Assembly: GCA_903851455.1 (NCBI GenBank)
Contig: CAINOM010000549.1
Coordinates: forward strand, 1-7,098
Direction: 5' to 3'
DNA from: an uncultured Bacteroidota bacterium
GTDB lineage: Bacteria; Bacteroidota; Bacteroidia; Chitinophagales; Chitinophagaceae
DNA: 7,098 bases
Made by a program: the position numbers and the translations under genes. The notes beneath the pieces were generated by a model. The model was not told where the DNA came from. It saw only the letters and a list, made by a program, of their open reading frames with translations, and searched no databases. This document shows positions 1-6,056 of the stretch, in pieces; position 1 is the first letter of the stretch, and each line of letters opens with the position of its first letter.

Positions 1-267
1 TCTACATATATAGTTGCCACAGAAACAGGTATATTACATAGTATGCGGCACAATTCACGGAATAAGACATTTATAGCGGCACCGCCTGACAATGCGTGCG
101 CATGTAATGATTGCCCGCATATGAAATTGAATACACTGGATAAATTATACCTGTGTATGAAATACGAGCAACCGGAAATATTAATGGAGGAGGGTTTAAG
201 GCTTGCAGCTAAGAAACCAATAGACAGAATGCTGGATTTAAGCAGGCAACTTGGGCTTGGTGGATAG
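1..267 (+). CDS. nadA: Quinolinate synthase NadA, C-terminal part (5' end outside window)
   Basis: NadA condenses iminoaspartate with dihydroxyacetone phosphate to make quinolinate in de novo NAD synthesis, using an oxygen-sensitive [4Fe-4S] cluster in the cytoplasm. The reading frame is open from base 1 (STYIVATETGILHSMRHNS...), so the gene begins outside the window; the ATG at 43 is internal. The visible 88 residues are the typical NadA C-terminus: VATETGILH, the proline motif IAAPP, the cysteine cluster CACNDCP followed by MKLNTLDKLYLCM, and a C-terminal helix ending LGLGG. In this family the third cluster ligand comes from this cysteine-rich segment; which cysteine acts here is inferred. 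The gene ends with TAG at 265-267. No frameshift is seen. Family recognition is by motif only. Confidence 0.95.
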   Translation, partial: STYIVATETGILHSMRHNSRNKTFIAAPPDNACACNDCPHMKLNTLDKLYLCMKYEQPEILMEEGLRLAAKKPIDRMLDLSRQLGLGG

Positions 268-300
268 CGCGGAGTTAACTAACATAAAACAAAAAAAGTC

Positions 301-320
301 ACCCATTGTGGGTTAAATTT
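301..320 (+). terminator. Weak hairpin after nadA, possible terminator
   Basis: A perfect 5-bp stem (ACCCA at 301-305, TGGGT at 309-313) with a TTG loop sits 33 bases after the nadA stop and is followed by TTAAATTT. An A-run lies upstream. The stem is short and the T-tract is interrupted, so termination would be inefficient. It could instead belong to the leader or promoter region of the next gene. Confidence 0.3.
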
Positions 321-350
321 TGGTAATATTGCATATTGTTTATAACTTGA
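319..350 (+). promoter_or_regulatory. Candidate Bacteroidota-type promoter for the PA-domain protein
   Basis: TTTG at 319-322 is followed, after 20 bases, by TAACTTGA at 343-350, a partial match to the TAnnTTTG -7 element at the spacing usual in Bacteroidota. A competing -7 candidate, TAATATTGCA at 324-333, has one mismatch but no good -33 partner. Either would give a short A-rich leader (CAAAAAAAAATTTT) before the ATG at 375. No Shine-Dalgarno sequence is seen. The exact element is uncertain. Confidence 0.35.
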
Positions 351-374
351 CTCTAAATTTCAAAAAAAAATTTT

Positions 375-2372
375 ATGAAGCAGATTAACCTTTTCAGGAA
401 TTTATTTATCACAGCGCTTGTGGGCGTTGCCGGTGTTGCCGGTGCGCAGACGCATCCATTAGCATTTGGTAGTTACACACTCGGTGGCGGATCAACAGCA
501 GCTAACTGGTATGCGAATTATGTGGGGCTTCGTTTCGAAGTAGTTTCACCATCTTTTGATGCAGGGGATAAAGCTTATAAGACCACTAATGATGGGTCAG
601 GAGCTGCAGGCAACTGGGCTGGCGCTGTTACTACGCCTATAGTTAATGTTCCTGTGCAGATGCCACAGTCTGGTGACAGTGCGTGCAGTGTAGGTACAAT
701 GGACCACACGATTACTACCAGTATGACTGGTAAAATTGGCCTTGTGTATCGTGGTGCTTCTATTGATTTCGGCGATAAGGCGCTGGATTGCCAGAACGCA
801 GGCGCAGTTGCATGTGTTATCATTAATAACCAGCCAGGTGGCCCTGTTGGTATGTCTGAGGCTTATCTCAGCGGTGCTCCACTCGGTTCTGTTACCATAC
901 CCGTCTTTATGATCTCTAAGACAGACGGCGACATCCTGGATTCTTTGTGGAATGCAGGAGTAGCAGCTAGAATAACGATTACTACATGGGGTCAGAACTA
1001 CATGAGCGATCTTGGTTTTGTACCTAACGGTGCTGCAATGTGGCATGCAGACGCGATACCAGCTCACCAATTGCTTGCATCGGGCAACCCTGCACAGTAT
1101 AACATGGTGGATGGTGCGTTCATTGCCAACTATGGTTCTCACGATATCACCGGTGTAAAGCTGAAGACTACTACAACCTTTACTCCAACCGGTGGAAGCG
1201 CAGGTGCAGGACATTCCAGCGAAGTGGATCTTGCTACTTTCCATGCCATTGACTCTATTTACGCTATGTTCTCCAACACTGAATATTCTCTCAGCGGTGG
1301 TGGAACCGGACGTTTTGATGTTAACTACCTGATCGAGTCGGATTCTGTTGACCAGTTCCCTGCAGATAACTCATTGACTGTTTCTTTTAATGTTACAGAC
1401 AGCATTTTCTCAAAAGGTCGTTATGATTTTGTGAATAACCAACCTATCCGCACTGTTTATGAAGCTTTCGGTGGTGGTATCGAGTTTTTATGGGGACCAA
1501 TGTACTATGTTGCAAATGGTGGTAGTGATTTATCAAGCGTTCAGCTGTCATTGGCTGTAAACAGCACTACTGCTTCTACTCCATTGCCTTCTGATGTTAA
1601 TATATTTGTATTCAAATGGACTGATGGTGTTGGTGGAACTGCTGACAGCATCGTGGCAAATGGCGAGTTACAGCTCGTAGCATCAGGCACAAAACATGTG
1701 GATGGTGTAAATGATACTTCTGAAGCGCTTTTGTGGCAGCAGATATATACAGATACAAATGGTAACGATGCTGGTCCACAGTTGTCGCTTGATGCTAATT
1801 CATGGTACTATGTTGCCGTAGACGTTCCGGCTGCAAACTTCCTTGGTTGTGACGGTGTACAGGATCCTTATCCACGCGTATACGGTCGTTACCATGCAAG
1901 CAATGGCCTGCTTGATTACTCTGGAATTGAGTATCCAGGTTCTAAGGTGTCTTTCGACTCATTCGCAGCTTCTGGAAACGCACCTGTTCCAGCCTTCTCT
2001 TCTTATTATATCAATTCCGTAGACTCGTTTGTATACAGTAACATGAAGGGTCTTATTCCTGCAGTGTCTTTGATAACAATGATCCCAAGTAAAGTTGCTC
2101 CGGCACCTGCTAAGCCACTTGCTGAAGTTTCATTGTTCCCTAATCCCGCGCAGGATCAGCTTAATGTAACTGCTGCTTTCGGACAGAACGAAAAAACAGT
2201 TTCTTATGAGATCATCGATGGTCTTGCTCGTTTCGTAAGCAAGGATACCCACTACAATGTGCAGAACGATACCTATACTGTGAATACTTCTAAACTTGCT
2301 GCGGGTAATTACTACCTTGTAATCAACGCGGAAGGAAAAGCAATGACAAGGAAGTTTGTTGTAGTTAAATAA
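375..2372 (+). CDS. Secreted PA-domain protein with T9SS C-terminal sorting domain
   Basis: A 665-residue protein predicted to leave the cell through Sec and then T9SS. Residues 1-24 form a signal peptide (KQINLFRN, then a hydrophobic stretch, cleavage near AGA|QT). Residues about 85-205 look like a protease-associated (PA) domain: GKIGLVYRG at 119-127, then a DCQNAGAVACVIINN segment near 141-155, then TIPVFMISKTDGD. PA domains act as lids or substrate-binding modules, often in proteases, but no HExxH, GxSxG or other clear catalytic motif is visible. The middle, about 205-575, is beta-rich and unassigned. Residues 583-665 are a type A sorting domain: EVSLFPNPAQDQLNV at the start and a GNYYLVINAEGKAMTRKFVVVK tail, which is normally removed when the protein is anchored or released. 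The gene stands alone, with its own terminator. Its substrate is unknown. It could be an adhesin or binding protein, or part of a degradative system. Confidence 0.85.
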   Translation: MKQINLFRNLFITALVGVAGVAGAQTHPLAFGSYTLGGGSTAANWYANYVGLRFEVVSPSFDAGDKAYKTTNDGSGAAGNWAGAVTTPIVNVPVQMPQSGDSACSVGTMDHTITTSMTGKIGLVYRGASIDFGDKALDCQNAGAVACVIINNQPGGPVGMSEAYLSGAPLGSVTIPVFMISKTDGDILDSLWNAGVAARITITTWGQNYMSDLGFVPNGAAMWHADAIPAHQLLASGNPAQYNMVDGAFIANYGSHDITGVKLKTTTTFTPTGGSAGAGHSSEVDLATFHAIDSIYAMFSNTEYSLSGGGTGRFDVNYLIESDSVDQFPADNSLTVSFNVTDSIFSKGRYDFVNNQPIRTVYEAFGGGIEFLWGPMYYVANGGSDLSSVQLSLAVNSTTASTPLPSDVNIFVFKWTDGVGGTADSIVANGELQLVASGTKHVDGVNDTSEALLWQQIYTDTNGNDAGPQLSLDANSWYYVAVDVPAANFLGCDGVQDPYPRVYGRYHASNGLLDYSGIEYPGSKVSFDSFAASGNAPVPAFSSYYINSVDSFVYSNMKGLIPAVSLITMIPSKVAPAPAKPLAEVSLFPNPAQDQLNVTAAFGQNEKTVSYEIIDGLARFVSKDTHYNVQNDTYTVNTSKLAAGNYYLVINAEGKAMTRKFVVVK

Positions 2373-2390
2373 TTTTAATATTAAATTTAT

Positions 2391-2430
2391 AAAAAGGGCT
2401 GCCTCTCTGAGGTGGCCTTTTTTGTTTGTT
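2391..2430 (+). terminator. Strong intrinsic terminator of the PA-domain gene
   Basis: A 15-bp stem (2391-2405 with 2409-2423, three G-U pairs) closes on a 3-base TCT loop. The 5' arm starts with five A and the 3' arm runs into a T-rich tract (TTTTTTTGTTTGTT). It starts 18 bases after the TAA stop. The A-run/T-run symmetry means it could also terminate reverse-strand transcripts, including one from the gene at 3000-3653 if that reads this far. Confidence 0.9.
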
Positions 2431-2683
2431 GTAGAACGGGAAATCGTATGAACTTAACAGGCACAACTAACGTGGGTTAACTAGGTATAAGCGGATCCTC
2501 GTGTTGTAGTGTTTGAATGATCATTGTTGGTAGAACGAAATGTTTTGCGGGGGTCTGTGCAGTCATTTTTTTAGATGATGAGGCTCGTGGTTCTAAGGAG
2601 TATTTTTAGCTGCTCTTTGATTCTGTAATAAGCTATTGCCGTTCGATGAGGCCTCGGGTTCGCGTGCTTTGTTTTGATTTGGC

Positions 2684-2700
2684 AGGTGTTGCACCTTTTT
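2684..2700 (+). terminator. Small terminator-like hairpin
   Basis: AGGTG (2684-2688) pairs with CACCT (2692-2696) around a TTG loop, and the next bases continue a run of five T (2696-2700). The form is that of a minimal rho-independent terminator on the + strand. No upstream transcript on this strand is evident, because the PA-domain gene already ends at a stronger terminator, so its role is unclear. Confidence 0.3.
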
Positions 2701-2780
2701 GGCGTCGGATCTCGATGAGCCTGAAAAGCTTAACTGTGAATGGCTTCTGGTAAAAACAGCGATAAGAAGGCTTTTGACTG

Positions 2781-2801
2781 ATCAACCTTGCAGTGGTTGA
2801 T
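2781..2801. repeat. 7-bp inverted repeat
   Basis: ATCAACC (2781-2787) and GGTTGAT (2795-2801) are perfect inverted copies around a 7-base loop. Flanking G-T pairs may extend the stem by two. No T-tract follows on either strand, so it is not an obvious terminator. It may be RNA structure in the 3' region of the reverse-strand gene, or chance. Confidence 0.35.
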
Positions 2802-2939
2802 TGTTATATGCTGCCGTATCTTGACATTCGGCCGGTAAAATTACATTGCCTGAAAATGAACGTAGGTAAGAGGCTCAGCGTCGAAAAGGGATAATGGATC
2901 AAATGTAGGATGTTTGGCAACGGCTACAATTGCTGAATT

Positions 2940-2960
2940 GAAGTCGAGCAGCGAAGTCGA
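2940..2960. repeat. Short direct repeat GAAGTCGA x2
   Basis: GAAGTCGA occurs at 2940-2947 and again at 2953-2960, 13 bases apart, 40-60 bases after the stop of the reverse-strand gene. The TCGA-rich pattern resembles small intergenic REP-like elements found in some genomes, but with only two units here this is a weak suggestion. Confidence 0.3.
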
Positions 2961-2999
2961 ACCAGAGATCAAGTAAATACAGAGCCTTGGGAATAATTG

Positions 3000-3653
3000 T
3001 TATGGGAACTTGTAACCTATGCCGAGGTCTAGGCCAATGACCCTGGTCGTGTTTCCAGGAATAAAGTGGAACGACTGGCTAACCTGTATACGTGTATTCA
3101 CTTCGAAAGTAACACCCTGTGTGAAGAGAATGCTGATATACTTTGTGTCGGCTGGGGTGTTGCAGCAATCCGGTCTTACATCACCTGATGCATAGCTAGG
3201 CTGGGTACCGTTATTGCAACAGATATTTCCCTGCAGGCCAGCGCCGCAGTAAGGGTGGAGTTTGTATTTCTCCGGCAGGAAATAGTATTGTATCGTTACA
3301 GGTACCGAGACATTATTTTGAGCGGGTACCTTAGCCGGGAAGAAGTTAAGTCCATTCTGGTTCAGCGGAGTATTGTAGCTAAAACCAGCCTCAGCTTTAA
3401 AGTGAGTGTTTAGAGATTTCCGCAGGACAAGCGCTTTATTGGTGCCGTAGTGCATCTTGCCTTGTTTGTTATGGAGGGCAGAAGAAGTGTTAAAGTATAG
3501 GTCCTTACCGGTTTGTATTCCCAGGGTGGCTGTCTTGTGATCAGGTTTCTTCTCGGCGCGCTTTATCTTGCTTTGTGCAAACACAGTAAACGATGCTATC
3601 GTTAGGTAAGATAGCAAGAGTGTGCAGAACAATATTTTGTTAGATAGACGCAT
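3000..3653 (-). CDS. Putative outer-membrane beta-barrel protein, function unknown
   Basis: A 217-residue exported protein. Residues 1-26 are a clear signal peptide (RLSNK, hydrophobic core, cleavage at VFA|QS). The mature part alternates polar and hydrophobic residues in short strands with aromatic edges (TATLGIQTGKDLYF, FKAEAGFSY, VPVTIQYYFLP, ISILFTQGVTFEV, TRVIGLDLGIGYKFP). This fits a small 8-strand-type barrel of the outer-membrane beta-barrel group. The motif LHPYCGAGLQGN, with a 'P(Y)xGAGL' turn, is frequent in such proteins. Unusually, one exposed-looking region carries five cysteines (C136, C145, C146, C163, C164), suggesting disulfides or metal binding in a loop; this is inferred. 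The C-terminus is KFP rather than a terminal aromatic residue. The start at 3653 is supported by the signal peptide. It is divergent from mnmG with parS-like sites between. No specific family name is recognised. Confidence 0.75.
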   Translation of the reverse strand: MRLSNKILFCTLLLSYLTIASFTVFAQSKIKRAEKKPDHKTATLGIQTGKDLYFNTSSALHNKQGKMHYGTNKALVLRKSLNTHFKAEAGFSYNTPLNQNGLNFFPAKVPAQNNVSVPVTIQYYFLPEKYKLHPYCGAGLQGNICCNNGTQPSYASGDVRPDCCNTPADTKYISILFTQGVTFEVNTRIQVSQSFHFIPGNTTRVIGLDLGIGYKFP

Positions 3654-3660
3654 CCTAACA

Positions 3661-3668
3661 CAAAATAA
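3661..3668 (-). promoter_or_regulatory. Possible -7 element for the beta-barrel gene
   Basis: Read on the reverse strand the bases are TTATTTTG, matching TAnnTTTG at five of its six fixed positions, and they lie only 7 bases before the ATG at 3653. No good -33 TTTG was found at the usual distance, so this is tentative. If real, the mRNA leader is almost absent. Confidence 0.25.
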
Positions 3669-3710
3669 CGGAATATTTTATAGATTATTGTTAAAGTTCA
3701 GAAATATTTT

Positions 3711-3726
3711 CGTTCCACGTGGAACA
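3711..3726. promoter_or_regulatory. parS: parS-like ParB-binding site 1
   Basis: CGTTCCACGTGGAACA contains a perfect 14-bp palindrome, GTTCCACGTGGAAC (3712-3725). It matches the conserved bacterial parS consensus (TGTTCCACGTGGAACA / TGTTTCACGTGAAACA). ParB binds such sites, spreads along DNA and works with ParA in segregating the chromosome origin. Only the outermost left base departs from the full 16-bp palindrome. It lies in the divergent region between the beta-barrel gene and mnmG. Confidence 0.75.
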
Positions 3727-3760
3727 AAAGGGGTGTATTGCTGTTTTGGTGATGCGAACT

Positions 3761-3776
3761 TGTTCCACGTGGAACA
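3761..3776. promoter_or_regulatory. parS: parS-like ParB-binding site 2 (perfect 16-bp palindrome)
   Basis: TGTTCCACGTGGAACA is a perfect 16-bp palindrome identical to a well-known parS variant. Its centre is exactly 50 bp from that of site 1 and about 105 bp upstream of the mnmG start. Having a second copy this close makes chance very unlikely. A local role in controlling mnmG or the divergent gene is possible but not shown. Confidence 0.8.
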
Positions 3777-3838
3777 CAAAGACTTTGGCTGGCATTTGGC
3801 AGCTCATATTGAGGAAGGGAGTGCCTACCGCTACAGCC

Positions 3839-3868
3839 ATTGTTTGTTCCTTAGTTTCAGTACCTTTG
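3839..3868 (+). promoter_or_regulatory. mnmG promoter with perfect TAnnTTTG -7 element
   Basis: TACCTTTG at 3861-3868 is an exact match to the Bacteroidota -7 element, and the following CA gives the commonly seen TTTGCA. A candidate -33 element, ATTG at 3839-3842, lies 18 bases upstream. Transcription should begin about 3-6 bases after the -7 element, that is next to the ATG at 3874, so the mRNA may be leaderless or nearly so. This supports 3874 as the true mnmG start. Confidence 0.65.
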
Positions 3869-3873
3869 CAGCT

Positions 3874-5742
3874 ATGTTTCCTGAATATGATGTGATCGTT
3901 GTGGGTGCCGGGCATGCCGGCTGTGAGGCCGCTGCGGCTGCTGCCAATATGGGATCGAAGGTCTTGCTTGTTACTATGAACATGCAGACCATTGCCCAGA
4001 TGAGCTGCAATCCGGCTATGGGTGGTATCGCCAAGGGTCAGATCGTGCGGGAGATAGACGCACTTGGAGGATACAGCGGTATCGTTAGCGACAAAAGCAC
4101 CATTCAATTCCGGATGCTGAATAAGTCGAAGGGGCCAGGAATGTGGAGTCCAAGGAGCCAGAATGACCGAATGCTGTTCGCCACAACCTGGAGGGAGATG
4201 CTGGAACAGACTCCAAACGTAGATTTCTGGCAGGATATGGTAAAGGGCCTGATTGTTTCACGTGGAACAATTACCGGGGTAGTAACCGGGATGGGGCAGG
4301 AAATAATGGGAAAGTGCGTGGTTCTGACTAACGGAACATTCCTTAATGGGGTGATCCATATAGGGGAGAAGCAGTTTGGTGGTGGTAGGATAGGGGAGAA
4401 AGGCGCCACTGGCATTACCGAGCAGCTGGTGGAGATGGGATTTGAAAGCGCACGCCTGAAGACCGGCACCCCTCCGCGTATCGACGGACGTAGCCTCGAC
4501 TATACCAAAATGGAAGTACAGGAAGGGGATGAAGAGGTTGTTGGTTTCTCTTATCTGCCTGTGGAAAAGATAAAGCCAAAGGACCAGCGTTGCTGCTGGG
4601 TTACCTACACCAGCCCCGAAGTACATGAAATATTACGGACTGGTTTCGAGCAATCGCCCATGTATCAGGGCCGCATTAAAGGAAGCGGACCAAGATATTG
4701 CCCCAGCATAGAAGATAAAATAAGCCGTTTTGCCGACCGTGACCGTCACCAGCTCTTCGTAGAACCAGAAGGATGGAACACGGTGGAGATATATGTGAAT
4801 GGTTTCAGCACCTCCCTGCCTGAAGATGTGCAATATAAAGCGCTGAAAATGGTACCCGGCTTCGAGAATTGTAAGTTTTTCAGGCCTGGATATGCCATTG
4901 AATACGATTATTTTCCGCCGACACAGCTAAAATTCACACTGGAAACCAAGCTCATCAGGAATTTGTTCTTTGCCGGCCAGATAAACGGAACTACCGGATA
5001 TGAAGAAGCCGCCTGCCAGGGATTGATGGCTGGCATAAATGCCGCCCGAAACGCCAAAGATCAGGAACCAGTAGTACTGCAAAGGAGCGATGCCTACATA
5101 GGAGTATTGATAGATGACCTTATTAATAAAGGAACTGACGAACCCTACCGCATGTTTACCAGTAGGGCCGAGTTCCGCACCTTGCTTCGGCAGGACAATG
5201 CCGACTTCCGGCTTACCCAGCTTGGCCACGACATCGGGCTCGCATCAGATGAGCGGTTGCGGTTGATGAAGGATAAAAAAGAAGAGGTAAACCGGGTAAA
5301 AACCATCCTCGCTGGCTTTTCTATAGACCAGGAAATGGCTGCTCAGCTATTACAGGATAATAATAACTCACCCTTGAACGAGAAAACACGTGCAATTAAG
5401 TTGCTTCTTCGTCCCGGAATAGGTATTAAAGATATGATCGCGGCTATTCCAACCCTTGGCGAAGCAATAGGAAATGCCGACCCGCTGGTGCTGGAGCAGG
5501 CTGAGATACAAGTGAAGTATGATGTCTACATAGAAAAAGAACAGGAACTTGTGACGAAAATGTCGGCATTGGAAGGTTTGATGATCCCCGAAACCTTTAA
5601 TTATGAGAAGCTGACCTCCATGTCTACTGAGGCGCGGCAGAAACTTAACAAAATTAAACCCCGCACGCTTGGTCAGGCCAGCCGGATCAGTGGCGTGAAT
5701 CCAAGCGATGTGCAGATATTGATGGTATATATGGGCAGGTGA
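3874..5742 (+). CDS. mnmG: tRNA uridine-5-carboxymethylaminomethyl modification enzyme MnmG (GidA)
   Basis: With MnmE (GTPase), this FAD enzyme installs the carboxymethylaminomethyl group at wobble uridine 34 of certain tRNAs, using methylene-tetrahydrofolate and NADH in the cytoplasm. The start at 3874 gives 622 residues, close to E. coli MnmG (about 629). The frame is open back to an ATG at 3622, but that extra 84-residue stretch runs through two parS palindromes and the promoter and resembles nothing in the family. Visible hallmarks are the FAD-binding GAGHAG at 11-16, SCNPAMGG with catalytic-type C45, GPRYCPSIEDK with the second conserved cysteine C276, the segment EIYVNGFSTSLPEDVQ, and AGQINGTTGYEEA at 367-379. 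The C-terminal helical domain, which binds MnmE and tRNA in this family, includes EPYRMFTSRAEFR and ends KPRTLGQASRISGVNPSDVQILMVYMGR. A parS-like site lies inside the gene at 4254-4269. No defect is seen. Confidence 0.98.
   Translation: MFPEYDVIVVGAGHAGCEAAAAAANMGSKVLLVTMNMQTIAQMSCNPAMGGIAKGQIVREIDALGGYSGIVSDKSTIQFRMLNKSKGPGMWSPRSQNDRMLFATTWREMLEQTPNVDFWQDMVKGLIVSRGTITGVVTGMGQEIMGKCVVLTNGTFLNGVIHIGEKQFGGGRIGEKGATGITEQLVEMGFESARLKTGTPPRIDGRSLDYTKMEVQEGDEEVVGFSYLPVEKIKPKDQRCCWVTYTSPEVHEILRTGFEQSPMYQGRIKGSGPRYCPSIEDKISRFADRDRHQLFVEPEGWNTVEIYVNGFSTSLPEDVQYKALKMVPGFENCKFFRPGYAIEYDYFPPTQLKFTLETKLIRNLFFAGQINGTTGYEEAACQGLMAGINAARNAKDQEPVVLQRSDAYIGVLIDDLINKGTDEPYRMFTSRAEFRTLLRQDNADFRLTQLGHDIGLASDERLRLMKDKKEEVNRVKTILAGFSIDQEMAAQLLQDNNNSPLNEKTRAIKLLLRPGIGIKDMIAAIPTLGEAIGNADPLVLEQAEIQVKYDVYIEKEQELVTKMSALEGLMIPETFNYEKLTSMSTEARQKLNKIKPRTLGQASRISGVNPSDVQILMVYMGR
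4254..4269. promoter_or_regulatory. parS: parS-like ParB-binding site 3, inside mnmG
   Basis: TGTTTCACGTGGAACA joins the two common parS half-sites, TGTTTCAC and GTGGAACA, differing from a perfect palindrome at one pair. It encodes V-S-R-G-T (residues 128-132) of MnmG, so the site is embedded in coding sequence. Its centre is 493 bp from site 2. Intragenic parS sites are known in other bacteria. Binding is inferred. Confidence 0.65.
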
Positions 5743-5798
5743 TGATCAGGATTTTCGGGATAGATTGATTTTCAGGAATTGCGAAAAACAAAAGTATA

Positions 5799-6056
5799 AT
5801 GGCGCTTGCGTTAATTCTGGCGGTTTTTGTGGCACTTTATCTTACTGTATCGGTGATAACAATATTGAAAGTAAAACAAAGTATAGCATTCACTCCAAAT
5901 GAAAAGCACCTTCAATATTTATTGATCCTGGCCATTCCCTTTTTATGGGCTTTCGTAGCTAACGGTCTGATGACGACAAACAAGGGTAGCCACGAAGCGG
6001 AAAAGGAAATTGAACCACCAACAACCCGTTTCTTTGAAGGGGAAGGTGGATTATGA
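5799..6056 (+). CDS. Small two-helix membrane protein, unknown function
   Basis: An 85-residue protein with two predicted membrane helices: residues about 3-24 (LALILAVFVALYLTVSVITIL) and about 39-59 (LQYLLILAIPFLWAFVANGL). A short basic loop (KVKQS...PNEKH) joins them. A charged tail (HEAEKEIEPPTTRFFEGEGG) follows, probably cytoplasmic or periplasmic and possibly disordered. No enzyme motif is seen and I do not recognise the family. It lies 56 bases after mnmG with no terminator between, and its end overlaps the longest recX frame, so it is probably in the same transcript. The A-rich AAAAACAAAAGTATA before the ATG fits Bacteroidota initiation. The hydrophobic pattern, gene spacing and orientation support a real gene; the function is open. 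Confidence 0.6.
   Translation: MALALILAVFVALYLTVSVITILKVKQSIAFTPNEKHLQYLLILAIPFLWAFVANGLMTTNKGSHEAEKEIEPPTTRFFEGEGGL

Larger units (their letters stand above)
2431..2999. other. Gene-poor region between the two secreted-protein genes
   Basis: About 570 bases with frequent stops in all frames. I see no recognisable protein, tRNA or rRNA here. It lies between the rightward PA-domain gene and the leftward beta-barrel gene, so it is a convergent 3' region. It holds small hairpins (2684-2700, 2781-2801), a short direct repeat (2940-2960) and three GATGAG-headed degenerate repeats spaced 68-69 bases apart (2577, 2645, 2714). Possible explanations are a decayed gene, long 3' untranslated regions or an unrecognised small RNA; none is demonstrated. 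Confidence 0.6.

Noticed and set aside
597..1244. 215-residue open frame on the reverse strand inside the PA-domain gene
   Set aside because: It lies wholly antisense to a gene with signal peptide, PA and T9SS domains, and its translation is cysteine-rich and resembles no family. It is a shadow frame.
3622..3873. N-terminal extension of the mnmG frame
   Set aside because: The stretch overlaps the divergent gene's start, two parS palindromes and the mnmG promoter. Known MnmG proteins begin near the FAD-binding motif, as the ATG at 3874 does.
2431..3873. A replication origin next to the parS sites
   Set aside because: I looked for DnaA boxes (TTATCCACA and near variants) and AT-rich repeats and found no convincing cluster. 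dnaA is not present.
4104..4626. Reverse-strand open frames of about 120 residues inside mnmG
   Set aside because: They are antisense to strongly conserved MnmG motifs and have no recognisable domains.
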